Notes: a model not told the origin generated them from the letters alone. A stretch of 64,000 bases of DNA from Saccharum officinarum (GCA_020631735.1 CM036225.1:69180662-69244661), one strand, 5' to 3'; counted from the stretch's first letter, positions 49,501 through 61,960 are shown. Numbers and translations: made by a program.

Positions 49501-51353
49501 GGAACAACATCAACGTGTTATTCTCATGTGAACTTTTCCTTGGTTATCTTCCCATATCGCATCGTAAGATCCATATCTTAAACCAAAAGTAGTAGAGCTT
49601 CCTCCTAAAGTTGCTAAGAGGATACCCTTTGAAGAACAGGCCACCGACATAAACTTTAATAGACTGCAATAGGTGGTAGACAAGTGACTTTACTTAGTTG
49701 TTCCAATATTGACAACTCAACCTAGTGAGCATAGTATCACATCTCTATTGGATACAAAGGACACACAACATTTAATGTTGGACAAGTCATCCATTGGATA
49801 AGACTCGATCATCACGTTATGCAAGTTTTAACCTTTGTATGCATAATGATCATACAATCGAAATCAACCATCTCTGGTGTGACTCCTTATCCACTGACTT
49901 CGATGGCAACCATCTGTTCTGCATCAACCATAGTTGTTGTGGTCAAGAGTGAAGATGTGGAACTTTTTAGTGTTGAGAGACAACTGATTAGTTACCAATA
50001 GGAAGGTTAATCTCCAGCTAGGTAACGACTCTTTGGTAGCTATGAAGTCTATGTCTTACAGAGCAATATCCAACAAGAAGTTAATCAACTAGCCACAACT
50101 TGAGTGATACTCTATCTTTCAGAGCCATGGAGATCAAGTCAATTCCGTCTTGGACAATCACACAAATAGTGCAAGGTGTTCAATCAGCCGCGGTGAAGAA
50201 TTAGAGAAATGCATGCCCTAGTTTATATCAACATCCTTGTGCCCTTAGGTGCCACAAATGGTTTGTTCATAACTTTATTGGACAAAGTGTTGAGGAATAT
50301 TCAAAAGCAATTTGAAAAGTGTCAAACAACATATTTTCCATCTTAGAGCTGCTGTTTGATCCTAAAAAGGAAGCCTCAAGGTGAAAGGTTGGCCTAACAA
50401 AGTTGCTACGCTGCAAGTCAACTCAACTTATAGTGCAACTAAGTCACGAAGGAGAATTTTACTCAATCGCTGGGTGGTAGACTACTCCCCGCGGTTTAGT
50501 GAATATTTGCAACTTTTGTTGTCCTTAAGGCCTCGTTACATCTTTCTTTGGGAATTATTTTCCAATGATGACATACTTTGGTACCTTATAAATGTTTTTA
50601 CCCAAGAGGTTGCATCTGATTCAACTCAGATAACTGTTGTCTCCGACTAAAAGAATCTTATTAGATAGCAGTTGGCAGGAAGACGAAGCCGACAGAGTCA
50701 GCTATCACATTCACTGACCCCTCGACAGACTCAGATAATACAGTATTGTCATCAGATAAAGAGAACTATACGCATGGAATAGTAAGTAGCTTTCCATCAG
50801 TTGATATCTAAATGATTGAACGTTTACGACCAGAATAGACCTTGTCTATTGGTTAGTTTATACCATATAACCTCAGAGAATGTTTGTCGTCTATGATCTC
50901 CCCCTTTTGGAAGGTTGTACTCAAGCCATTTTGGTAGAGAACTGCTTTTCAAAACCGTGTGGATATACAGTCATTTCAACGAGTATACTTCTGAAGATTT
51001 TGGTTTGATGTAAAGTTCATACGGACTATGCTGTGTTCACTAAAGAATTAGATCCTTGTGAGTGGTTCACTCATGGACCAAATGATCTCCGTACACTAAG
51101 AGTGCAGTACGTGCTATCTTGGATTCCTCTCAAAGTAACAATGTTTCATGGAAGTCAATGAAGGAAATTCTTTAGACAGATTTTACCATAAAGAGTAAGT
51201 ATCAGAAAGTGCCTTTGACCAAATTGTTCGCCGATGTTGAAGCTTTATAGTTGAATGCTATAGCAGATGTTGGGAACTAGATAACGTGTCCCTCTTCCTT
51301 AAAAGATCTTCCATTCCGAATCTCGGGACGCGATTCTTTTAAGGGGGGAGGGC
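46551..51353 (+). mobile_element. Internal region of element B
   Basis: 4.8 kb with no gag or pol; small frames only. The primer-like site reads TGGCATCGGAGC, two changes from the initiator tRNA-Met match. Segments at about 49590-49690 and 51050-51250 match A's internal region on the opposite strand. The 3' end carries TCTCGGGACGCGATTCTTTT before the purine tract, a typical end of Ty3/gypsy-derived elements. Confidence 0.75.
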
Positions 51354-53177
51354 TGTAACACCCCAGGTGTTGATCACCAATTAGGCAGTGGGTTTGAGCT
51401 CAAACATGATAGATTAAGTGGAGATGAGCCTAATCTAAACTTGGAGTTGCACCATTGCTTTACATATAGGCTCAATTAAAAGATATATGCTGGGGTGTGG
51501 TTATCAAAGTATCTTCACATGTCTCACATCAATAACTATCTATATTGATCCCTGGAAAAGTTTCATGAAGTTCGGAATCAAGAAGTCACATGAAATGATA
51601 AGTTATATGCTTGTTTGGATTATAACTAAACCCTGCCTTACATCCCATGGGAACTAGTGTTGTGCAACATACAAATGCAATATGTGCAACACATCTTGGA
51701 CACATGTGGAACACCCTAGTGGAACATGTGTAGCATGTATCTTGAAACAACCACATGAAATGACTATAGCATTTCAATTGAGTTCTATGTTTCAAGGCAT
51801 GTGAGGCCTGCACTTTTGTGCAACCTATGCATGGTGGGTATGTTTGGCCTCTACAACACCTTAACTACACTTAGGACACTTAATGGAACAATGTTCATGT
51901 TGATCATTTTGCCTAAAATGTGCTTCTAAGTGATGGTTGACCATGTATGGACCCTAGAACCCTTTTGTTTGACCATTCCAAAAGTGTGACCTAGAAGCTT
52001 TGAATGACTGTGCATCCTTTAACAAAGTTATAGCAAATTTTATAAGGAACAAACTTTGTTTAATAGTCAAGTCACGAAAATATGTGGAACATGCTCAAAA
52101 AGGGCCCACAAGTCAGGAATAGGGGCTGATTTGGCACTTGGAAATTTTGGCTAAGTCATAACTGCGGTTTAACTTGGGTAACCTAGTTTGGAGCTTTTTA
52201 TCTTGCAAAACAGATGGATCCAAACCTTGATCCTGTAATGAAAGTTGGAGTTCATGTTAAGGACAACAACTTTTGTTTATGGACCAAAACCTAGTTTAGC
52301 CTCTAAGGTAGCCAAACAGTGGGTCAAAGTTTGAATCCCGAGCTGTTTTCTGGAACCCTGAAATTTTGCTAAGTGTAGACTGAACATGCAGTTTTCAGTT
52401 TCATGGTACCCATATTCGGCAAAGTTTAGTTTGCAAACCATTTTGATTTTGGGCAAACTCTTATAAGAAATGTTGGAGTACTCATATAGCTCTATCATCA
52501 GGAACAATTGGTTAGCTGAATCATCATTCAGTTTAGGAGATACGAAGTGGAGAAGACGGTAGTTTCAGTCAATTGAAACTAAGCTGCAGGATGTAGTTTC
52601 GGGGTACCCTCCTTTGGAACTCAATATCTCTCAATCTAGGCCGAGTTAGCTCTGGATCCTTAAATCAATGTTGTTCACCTCGCAAAGCTCTACAACTTTG
52701 GTTACTACAGCTTGTGTCAAAACTAAACGGTTTGGGAGTTACAGAGGAAGGAAGATTGACGTTTCGGCTGTACATTTGAGGTGGTATTGAAAATTTGAAA
52801 TTTCAGAAGAAGCAGCAGTGCCCGACCACGCACAGGTGTGCAGCGCCGCGTGTCCCTCCGTGCCGCGCATGCTCGCCACCTCGCCTAAGCCGAGCGCCGC
52901 GTGGAGACGGGAAAAGCCGAGCGCTCACCTTCCTGCTCTCCATTTTGCTCTCCCTCTCGCTGTTTTTCTTCGCTAGGGACAGCGAGCTGAGCAGCAGTCA
53001 CCACTGCTCGCTCCTCCACTGCGCTATTGCTTGCCCCAGCGCCCTGCCTCTCCAAATGTGGAAGCCGAGATCCTCCTCAGTCGCTCACGCTAGCCTTGGT
53101 GCCTCCCATTGCTAGTGCGCTGCTGCACGAGCACACACTCGCCATGGCCGCCGCCATGGCCGAGCTGGAGCTCTGGT
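51354..53177 (+). repeat. Truncated 3' LTR of element B
   Basis: Matches 41070-42888 and stops at CTGGAGCTCTGGT, then joins A's 5' LTR. About 3.66 kb of this LTR is missing. Confidence 0.9.
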
Positions 53178-53575
53178 TGTAGAGTTCAATTAGAGTTGTT
53201 GGAGCAAGGTGGCAAGGTTTGGTTGATGACCTACATTTCCATTCAATTAATAGTGCGATTCAAGCACTTAGTAAAGTCATTCCAATAAGGATATAACTTA
53301 TCATTTCATGTGACTTTTTGATTCCAAACTTCATGAAACTTTTCCAGTGATCCATATAGATGGGTATTGATGTAAGACACACGAAGATATTCCAATAACA
53401 CCAGCCAAGCATATATCTTGAAACGGGCCTATATGTAAAGCAAGGGTGCAATATCCGAGTTTAGGTTGGGGCTTATTTCCATAGGTTTGACCTTGACATC
53501 TCCAACACCACTTAACATGTCATGGTTGAGCTTAAACCCGTTGCTTAACTGGTGGCAAACACCTGGGGTGTTACA
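53178..53575 (-). repeat. 5' LTR of element A, outer piece
   Basis: Aligns to 35530-35928 of A's 3' LTR. Ends TTACA before the GTGTG duplication. Confidence 0.9.
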
Positions 53576-55765
53576 GTGTGCAGATGAAGAGTTTTTGGAG
53601 TTGGAGGAGGATGAAGCTTGCAGGTTCCACAAGTTTGATGACTTCAAGTTCATGTGGAGCAAGGGGCTGAGGGGAGAGGCACATTTGCTGAATGGTATGC
53701 TACATTGCATAGTGATTCATAGCTAGGATCAGAGTAGTAAGTTTATAGATTAAGCGTGGTGCTTATGCTATAACTTACCTATGTTTATGGTTAGGCCTCT
53801 GGATAGATTGTGGTAGGTGGCAGGTGGTGACAACCCTATCCATTCTCTGTATTCCACCACATTGGGTCCAGTTATTAAAACATAGATCTCGTTGCTAACC
53901 TTGTCTAGTTATCTCCAGGGTTAGCTAGGCGAGCTATGCCCCGAAGTAAACAACCATGATATAGTCTTCCTTAGTCTTGCCTTAGTTCATAGGAACCACA
54001 GATATCCTCTCTACCCGTTATCACTTACCCCTTGCTCTATCCTTGCACGAACTTAGTTCTTACTCTAGTTCACTTCACATTCTCCGTGAAAATTCGATAC
54101 CTTAGAATACTCTCGGGTGAAAGCTACTTTGATATTTCCACATCAATCTTGTTTCCATACTTGTAGTTACTAAAAAATCCAACTTAGTCTCATTTTCATC
54201 CAAGTTTACTTACTATTGCTCATTCTTCCTTTGTTACAGCCAGTTCTTCACCTCCGTAGTGGTGGTCGGGAGAAGAGGAAGCCCAAGGTGGATGCTAGCA
54301 ATAGCAACAGCCGTCGGGTCACTAATGGCGATGATCCTATGGATGAGGATTATCAGCTTGAGGAGGTTGGGAGCAAGAAGAAAGCGCCTTACCAGGCTCG
54401 GACCAAAAGGGCCAGGAATCCAACACCGGATCCCTCGTCTTCATCTTCCAAGACTAAAGATGATGATGGGGAGGCGGAAGAGGGTGATTAGGAGCAAGAG
54501 TAGGGGGATGATAATGATGGTGATGGTGAGGATGAAGAAGAGGATGAGGATGAGGAGGGTGAAGGTGAAGAAGGTGGTGGTGGTGTTGTAGAGTCTGAGG
54601 ATGAGGGGTAGCGTAAAATCTAGCTGTAGTGGTATGCCCCATCAGTGTGTCATCTCCACCAGCTAGGAGGAAGGATTGGAAGAAGGACCACTACAATGAA
54701 TTCCATGCTACTTGCAGGGTCAAGCAATTCAGTCAGCCCGCTTCATTTCCATCGCCATACTTTCATACCAAGGATCAACGTGATTTCTTCTAGGGAATCT
54801 TGAGCATGTTCCCATGAATAAGAATCAGTTGTAGGTGCATTGGGATTTCTTGAATGGTTTCTAGTATATCCAGCCGTTGTTGGCCAAGGTTGTGGGTGCA
54901 CTAGGATTTCTTGAATGGTTTCTAGTATATCTAGCTGTTGTTGGCCAAGGTTGAGTAGACTAGGTTGATGAAAATCTTGAGGTTGAGGCAAAATTGGAAT
55001 GAAGTCATGGTCCAACAGTTCTATGCAACTCTTGAGGTGAACATGGTCAAAGAGAGCATTAAGTGGATGATAAGGAGGGGAAAATTCAAAGCTTCTTTTA
55101 AGGAGTATGCTAAGGCTTGAGGTCTTGACTATGACTTGATGAAGGGAGGTGTGCAGATGAAGAGTCTTCTAGAGTTGGAGGAGGATGAAGCACACAGGTT
55201 CCACAAGTTTGATGACTTCAAGTTTATATGGAGTAAGGGGCTGAGGAGAGAGCCACATTTGCTAAATGGTATGCTGCGTTGCACAGTGATACCCAAGGGT
55301 GGTAATGCTGGCTGGATAAGCTAACCCTACTATATAGCATTAGGGCTATCTTGGATGGTGTGCTGGTGAACTAGGTTGATTATCTGGTTGAGGAGAAGTT
55401 GGAGTGCAAGCACAAGCTAAAGAATGCTTTGGCTTACCAGCTGTACATTATGGCATTGGTGAAGTCCAAGGCATCTTTCTAGGGTCTCAAAGAAAATGTG
55501 CACAAGTCCTTCAATCCTCATAACAATGACAAGGAGTTGTTGATGAAGGAGCCATCACCAAGTGGACCACTGTCTCCGTCTTAGGTTCAAGATCAGACGG
55601 TTGAGAGGGGTTAGTGTTTAGCTCAGGGTGGTGCTGTCGGTCATAGGAGAGCTGTCGGTGTGAGTAGCCATTGTGCTTGGGTGCCTCTAGAGGGTTTCTT
55701 TGCTTCGTAGTTCAAAGGCATATGAGCATAGGTCCATGGTATGCTCGAGCCGCTAGAGAGGAACT
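53576..55765 (+). pseudogene. Relic transposon ORF, part 2, with internal duplication
   Basis: From 53581 the relic frame continues QMKSFLELEEDEACRFHKFD, then FKFMWSKGLRGEAHLLNGML. A second copy of the whole region is at 55041-55290 (ends in FKFIWSKGLRREPHLLNGML). Between them, 54234-54500 encodes a basic then strongly acidic Asp/Glu region (GGREKRKPKVDASNSNSRRV at its start), followed by RKDWKKDHYNEFHATCRVKQ at about 54670. Several stops are present. It looks like a retroelement structural gene, but I cannot name the family. Confidence 0.5.
54833..54955 (+). repeat. 61 bp tandem duplication
   Basis: GGTGCAYTRGGATTTCTTGA and the following TGGTTTCTAGTATATC occur twice, 61 bp apart, inside the relic ORF. 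Confidence 0.75.
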
Positions 55766-57262
55766 TGAAAGTGCATTTGCCCCCGTTGTGGGTTTTGGTG
55801 TATTGATGACATCCAAATTAGGGACTAATGAGATCTTATCGAGATATATTGCAACTTTAGTCCCATGGAAGATTTAAAGTGATGTTTTATATGAAATGGT
55901 GTCCCTCAGTTCTTCAAGTTTAAAAGGCGGATCAACTCAAATGCTCTTCATGCATATATTTTATGATTTTTAGTTTAGGTTTGTCGTACTACAAAGAGGG
56001 ATGCAAGTTTAGGTGGTTTGAGGAAGATAGAGTGCTCAAGTATAAAATTAAAATCAAAAGAGAGACACTCTAACACTTCACGAACACGTAGAACGAGTTT
56101 TTTGTCTCTGGCCGTCGAAAGTCCTGATGTGTCTCGGGAGTTCTAGGAGTTGGAAGTCCTAACTCGTGCTAGAAGTCCAAGCACTTGGGGACTTAGCCGC
56201 CTAGCAGCCTGCTCACCGGCTGCGTGTTAGAATCCTGACGGGAGTCAGAAGTCTTGACTGTTGGAAGTCCTAGTAGCTGCCGGGACTTCCAATGTTGGCT
56301 TTGTTCATCCCTTTGATCACGCTGTTGATCATATTTTTATAGGCACCAGAAGTTATGGTGATCTATGTCAGAACTTCTGACGCAGATCTGAACACTTGGA
56401 TTTGCCTAGTGGTATAAATATCATTCTCCTCTCTTTGAACCGTTACCCACTCATTACTCATGACCTAACTTCAACCAAAACAGCTCTCTAGCATTCAAGG
56501 CTCCCTTCTCCTCTCTCCTTTGCTCCCAACTTTGATTTCTCTAAGGATTTAAGTGAAGAGAGAGTGGATTGAGTGAGAAAATCATCTAAGTAATCTTGAG
56601 CACTTTATTTCTTCATCAAGCTAGTTGAATTTGTAGTTGTTACTCTTAAGGCTTTGCCCCTAGCCGGCTAGGCATTGCCCAAGAGCTTCCATCTTGTGGA
56701 AGAGCCTAGGGAAGTTTGTCTTACCCTTGATTTCTAGTGGAAAACTCAAGTGACCTTGGTGGTTTTCTTGAGAGAGGCAAAGAGGTAGAAGAGACTCTGA
56801 CCTTAGTGGTCACCTCAATAAAAAGGACGTAGGAGCTCCTTTGTGGGGTTGCCAAACCTTGGGATAAATTATTGTCTCTCGCGTGCTTGTTATTATTGTT
56901 GAATTACTTGAAATCACTTATATTTGGTTGTCTCCTTCTCCCTCTATCAAATTCCTAGGGTTTGGACTCGATCTACGGAGTGGAGGCTTTTTGGCGTCAA
57001 AGGAGTAACCCTACATCTTTACCTTACCACTTGGAAGTGGGGTTGTAAGCTATTTCACTCACAAAGTTCATTTTAGCTTTGATTAGGTAGTTCCCTTAGG
57101 AGTTAGAACTCCCAACTATTTGCGTCAAAACTTCTGACCATTGGAAGTTTTGGCCCAAATTGTCAGGACTTCCGACAGTTTATGACTTTGTGCTTTAAGT
57201 TTGTGTAGAAAATTTTTAGATACGCCTATTCACCCCCCTCTAGGCATTGTTAGATCCTTTCA
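55766..57262 (+). repeat. 5' LTR of a SIRE/Opie-like copia element
   Basis: Starts TGAAAGTGCATTTGCCCCCG and ends CACCCCCCTCTAGGCATTGT through GATCCTTTCA, the usual ends of this grass copia group (1.5 kb). A degenerate primer site follows: TGCTATCAAAGCTTGG at 57264-57279, compared with TGGTATCAGAGC. Confidence 0.8.
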
Positions 57263-57379
57263 ATGCTATCAAAGCTTGGTCTTCTTACTTGGCGCTTCAC
57301 CGCATGAGAAGAAACAATGTTAGACACGGAAAAGATGTAAGCCGATGCCACTAAGCTTGCCAAGCAAATTGCAAGAGAA

Positions 57380-58520
57380 TTGTTGGCTGAGCAAACAAAG
57401 TTATTTCAAGAAGAGATGAGCAAGATGAAAGATGAGATGAGCAAGATGAAGGAAGAGTTGAGAAAGAAGGTTGAAGATGCCGTGAGTGGCAAGGATAATG
57501 AAATCAAAGACAATGTTAGTGACATTGGAGGAGAAAATGAAAATAGTCATGGCAGAGTTATCTACTCTAGTGCCGGTTTTGACTACAAACAACTCATCAA
57601 AGGTCTGCCTATGCACTTCCCCACTATTATTCATGGCAAACCCCCTCACTTTGATGCAAGAAGATATACGGATTAGGCCTACAAGATGAAGATGCACCTT
57701 ATTGCTGCAAGACTTTGGGAGGTTATGGAAGTTGGTGTGTTCTTTCCCACCAATGAGGATAGAGAGATAACTCTAGAAGAATCTTACAATCTCCATCAAA
57801 TGCACGAGCGTATCTTTGCTTGTCTCAAGTTTGAGCCCTGATGAGTTCAACAAAGTAAATGGAATTGAAAGTGCCAAGGTAGTTTGGGATACCTTGAGAG
57901 TGTCTTATGAAGGAGACAAGAGTTTGAGGAAAGGCAACATCGAGTTACTCCAAGGTGAATTGGAAAGGTTTGGTTCTTGCAAGGAGAATCAACACAAACA
58001 ATGTTTGATAGGCTCATGGCATTGGTCAACCACATAAAAGCTCTTAGTAGCAAAGAATGGGTTGACAATAAAGTTGCTAGAAAGATGTTGATAACTTATA
58101 GAACCAAGAACAACATGCTTGCTTCCATGATCATGGAAAGGCCCGGTTATGCATGATGAGATGACACCATAAGAACTTCTTGCAAAGATCAAGCATCATG
58201 AGTGTCTTGATGAAGATGCAATCAATGCTCATAATCAAAATCCTAGTGCATTGGGATACAATAAGAATGCAGCTCTAAAGGCAACTGAAGGCAAAAGTTC
58301 AAGGCAAAAGAAGAAGACAAAAGAGAAGGATGATATTCCTCAAGCGAAGAAGAAGAGTCCGATGAAGAGGTTGCACTTGTCATTAGAAACTTGAGAAGAT
58401 TCATGAAGAAGAAGAGCAACCGTAAGACATATGGTGATTGAAAAAAGAGGTTCATGAAGAGGTTTTGCTATGGGTGTGGTGAAGTTGGTCACTTCATTGC
58501 CAATTGTCCTAAAAAGAAGA
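57380..58520 (+). pseudogene. copia gag with zinc knuckle
   Basis: The gag reading frame is broken at about 57676 (stop) and 57840 (frame change). It holds the KPPHFDARRYTD motif (UBN2-type) and an intact CX2CX4HX4C knuckle, so nucleic-acid binding residues are kept although the protein is not open. Confidence 0.75.
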
Positions 58521-58874
58521 AGAAGAATATGTACAACAAGTATGATGACAAGAAGAAAAATAAAATAAAATAAAATAGGTGAAGCTCGTATTGGTGAAGA
58601 ATGAGAATCAAATGATGATAGTGACTCAAGTGATGATAAGAAGAAGAAAAGAGCCGTGAACATCGCCATCCACAACTCTTCATCACCAACTATGATCTTC
58701 CCTGACTTGGCTTCACCACCAAAGCTCTTTCCCAACCTAGCCTCATCACCGAGGCTCTTCTCCAACCTCATTGACAGTGACTACTACACTCCAACTTGCC
58801 TCATGGCTTAGGGGGAGAAGGTACATGATTCACCCACTCCTTCTAGTGATGAGTATGATAGTTGTGATAAAAAC

Positions 58875-59512
58875 ATGGAAGAAATTGAAGAAAGCATGAT
58901 AAGAAAATTTGGTAAAAAGACATACACTAAGATGAAAACCCTAATGAAGAAATTAGATAAGAGGGATAGATGCTTGGTGATGCAAGGAGAAATAATCACT
59001 CAAGAGAGAGACAAAAACATTGCACTTGAAGCATCTATCGCTGAGGAAAGAATGAAGGTTGAGAAGTTAACCGTAGAATTGTCTTTAGCCAATAACACTA
59101 TTAGGAGATTAACTAAAGAATATTCCTTGGTTAATGACTCAATAGCTAGCCTCAAGAATAAGAAAAGTATAGCTCAAGAAAGCCTTACACACTTGGAAGA
59201 AAAATACCAAAATCTTGAGTTAAACTTCAACACTCTTTGGGCTAGCACGTCAACTTCTCCTAGGGCAACCAAAGACTCTAATGTCTCCATTAGCAATTGT
59301 TGTAAAGGATGCTATAAAATTGATGTTAATGCATATGCAACTAACCTTGTTGAGATAGAGAAGAAAGATAGGGAGATTCATTGGTTGAAGATGATTTTAA
59401 TGAATGGTTGCAAATGCCAAGATCAATTCAACAAGGCAAGAGAACATACAAGTCAACAAGGCACCCATCAATCAAGGAAGGGATTGGCTATAATTGGTAT
59501 GATGGTAAAGCC
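58875..59512 (+). pseudogene. Coiled-coil C-terminal gag region, cut by element E
   Basis: A 212-codon open stretch before the E insertion, rich in Lys/Glu/Leu heptads (KVEKLTVELSLANNTIRRLT). It also has a cysteine cluster (NCCKGCYKID). This resembles the long extra region after gag in SIRE/Opie elements. It stops being element G sequence at 59512. Confidence 0.6.
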
Positions 59513-61788
59513 TGTAACACCTCTGGGTGTTAAGCATGCATTCACATCCTAAATCATGAGCATTTGCATTTCATACATGTTCATCATCACATGCAATTTA
59601 AGTTAGAATTTATTTAAATTGTGATAAACATGTTTGGACTCTGAATTAGTAAAAATCCTAGATAAGAGTGGTAAAAATTTGTTGAGCTATAACTCTAAAT
59701 AACTTAGAAATAATTAACATGATTTTTGGAGCAAGTTTTGTATTCAAAATCTCCCCAAATTTTGCTTTTAAAAATATTTCAGAAAAATGAGTTTGCATTT
59801 AAAATTTGACTTTAAATCACCAATTCAAAATCTATTTAGAATTTTTAAAAGTGCCCTAAATGAAAGTTGCATAGAATTAAATTTTGAACAACTTTTGTTT
59901 TGGGGGCAACTTGTGAAAATGCTTTTTTCATCTTCAAAATTTGAATTTGAATCAGATTTTAAAATCTGGTAATGTATTTAGAAAATAAAAATGAATTTTG
60001 GCCTTAACGGGCCGCCGCCTCCGCTTCGGCCTACTCGTGCAAGCGGCCCGGCCCAGCTTCCCCGCTTGCCCGCACCTTCCCCGCTCGCGCGCGCTCGCCG
60101 CGCCAACGCGACCGACCGTGTCACGACGCGCTCGCCGCGTGGACACCGCTCGACGTCGCTGGTGTACGGGTGGAGCCTCGGCGGGTCCCACGTCCTCGCC
60201 CATGCCTTAAGTAGCCACAGCACCGGCTTTACTTCACCTACCTCGCCTCCAGTCTCCATTTCCTCCCCTCTCGCCAGCAGCAGCCGCGGAGCCGTGGTGA
60301 ACGCTCGTGCCACCGCTCGCCGTCGTCGCTCCGCCACCACCGCACGCCCCCACGAGCGCATCTTCAGTCAATTCCTCCCGGCCGTAGCCCCACCTCGTCT
60401 TCCCCCATCTGGTGCTCATGCAAATTCCGTCGCTCGAGCTCAGGTGAGACCGAATTTGGTCGTCCGTCCACTGCAGGCGCCATGGCCGCCGCTCAGCCGA
60501 CGCTGTGGTCGAGACCCGTCCACCATCCCATCTTCCCCAATTTCCACCCTTTCGTGCCCGCCTTCCTCTTGCGAATCCATTGCTCGCTTCACCGTGACCA
60601 GTCGTGGCCGGCAACGCAGCCGGACGCCACCGCCGCGCGGCCACGTCGTCGAGGACGCCGGCATCCCGTGGTCACGCCCGCTCCCGCCCCTCTCTGTTCG
60701 CTGGGCTGAACGGCCTTGGGCCGGAGCCCAAGCCGGGCCGACACGCCTGCTTTTCCCCGCGCGCATGCTCGGGCTGAAAGCCATAGCCGGCCGGTTGACT
60801 TCACTGGGCCGGCCCGTAAGCGATAAGAAAAATTGTTTTTTGTTTTTCTTTTATTATTTGAAAATAGCAATTGTTTGAAAAATGTTTGACTTCTCAAATT
60901 TGCTCCAAATCTATTGAAATAAATTTTTTTAGGTTCCTTATCATTAGATCTACTTGGGAAAAATACTGCATGTCAAGTTTGAAATATTTTTCTGTAGAGT
61001 TTTTATTTAATCACTGAAACTGCTGTTTTCTTGTTAAATATGTAATAAATCATAGAAAGTTCAGAAAAATATGGTTCCACTTGCATTAATTTTCTTTTGT
61101 GATGTACTTTCTAGGAAAAATATGAGTCATGCATGTTCTATAGAAAAATCTTGAGGTGTAGTACAAGTGTTTAATATTGCTAATAATTGTTATTTTTTGC
61201 TAGAGAGAAAAATATGAATAAAACATGTATGTGATAATTTTTCTATGGTGATTGTTGATTGTGTAGAATGTAGGAAAAATGTTGAATCTGTTGTTTGATA
61301 CTTTTCATAGTATAAAGTATTTTTATGCTCATTTTTAGGCCCTAGATTGTTATTTCTGTGTAGGCAGTTCTAGTAATCCAAATGCAATGAAAATTTTATG
61401 GTATGCTAGATTAGATGATAGAAAGCTACTGTAATTTTCTCAGATTTTTCTGTGCTACCAAAATAGGTGTTGCTGTTCAAACCTAGTTGCAATTAGAGTT
61501 TAATTAACCTTGTTAATGCATGACTAGTTAATAGAATTTGCTTTGGTGTATCTTTGAAGCATTTAATAAGATGTGCTGACTTAGCATAGTAGTAGTAGAA
61601 GAGGATGCAGTAGATGACATGTGCTTGTAGTCTGTATTCTTGGATGATGTTGACTACCTTGTAGAAGAGTTGTATTCCTTCTTTATGAAATAAAGTAAAC
61701 CTATTTATCTACATTTCATTCATCATGACTATTACATGTCATTTCTGTAATGCACCTAGTCATAAACACTTATACGATTGCATCATAC

Positions 61789-61960
61789 AGGATCGCAGGA
61801 AGTAACGCCGGTAGCAGTTCCCGAGGAGCCGGAAGAGCAGCCCGAGGAGCAGGAAGTGCCCGAGGCCGACGAGGAGGTCGGTGAGGATCTTCCAGAGTAC
61901 CCAGACCACCGTCCGAGCTCTTTCGAGAGAGGCAAGCCCTGGAGCATTTTTCTCTCCCGG
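61789..61960 (+). other. Acidic coding-like exon inside LTR E
   Basis: After acceptor-like TTGCATCATACAG the frame reads SQEVTPVAVPEEPEEQPEEQ, then LPEYPDHRPSSFERGKPW. It pairs with the D copy (771-945). Rich in Glu and Pro. A donor-like CTCAGGTGAGA at 60440-60448, in the GC-rich block, could be the upstream exon end, but no joined frame with an ATG is visible. Confidence 0.4.

Larger units (their letters stand above)
41070..53177 (+). mobile_element. Large-LTR non-autonomous retroelement B (nested in A)
   Basis: 5' LTR 41070-46550 (5481 bp), primer-like site 46553-46564, internal region 46551-51353, purine tract AAGGGGGGAGGG at 41-52 of 51300 (51341-51352), 3' LTR 51354-53177 truncated. LTR starts are TGTAACACCCCAGGTGTTGA in both. 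It lies in the opposite direction to A inside A's 5' LTR. The two LTR starts differ at roughly 20 of 1815 bases by hand count, fewer than A's LTRs, which agrees with B being the younger insertion. Confidence 0.9.
31359..53575 (-). mobile_element. Large-LTR non-autonomous retroelement A (nested host of B)
   Basis: 3' LTR complement 31359-35928 (4570 bp); purine tract just right of 35928 (- strand AAGGTGGGAGGGC); internal region 35929-40130 with no gag-pol; perfect primer site at 40117-40128; 5' LTR in two pieces, complement 40131-41069 and complement 53178-53575. The outer ends TGTGACAG...TTACA are flanked by GTGTG on both sides (31354-31358 and 53576-53580), proving one insertion unit. Long LTRs with a non-coding interior fit the LARD class (large retrotransposon derivatives). 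The two LTRs differ at about 18 of 938 aligned bases by hand count. Confidence 0.9.
57263..59512 (+). mobile_element. SIRE/Opie-like copia internal region (gag side only)
   Basis: From the primer site rightward: N-terminal coiled coil (EEMSKMKDEMSKMKEELRKK), a gag segment (KPPHFDARRYTD, LSPDEFNKVNGIESAKVVWD, TLRVSYEGDKSLRKGNIELL), a zinc knuckle at 58466-58507 (CYGCGEVGHFIANC) and a long C-terminal coiled-coil ORF. Stops and frame breaks interrupt the gag part. The element is cut at 59512 by element E; the pol part, if it exists, is beyond the window. Confidence 0.78.

Noticed and set aside
58340..58771. Minus-strand frame of 143 codons, hydrophobic
   Set aside because: Shadow of the purine-rich gag sequence on the + strand; poly-Phe/Leu runs come from GAAGAAG repeats.
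59991..60878. 295-codon open frame in LTR E
   Set aside because: It lies in the GC-rich block, where all three frames and the other strand are also open. No domain is seen, and A and B have unrelated frames at the same place.
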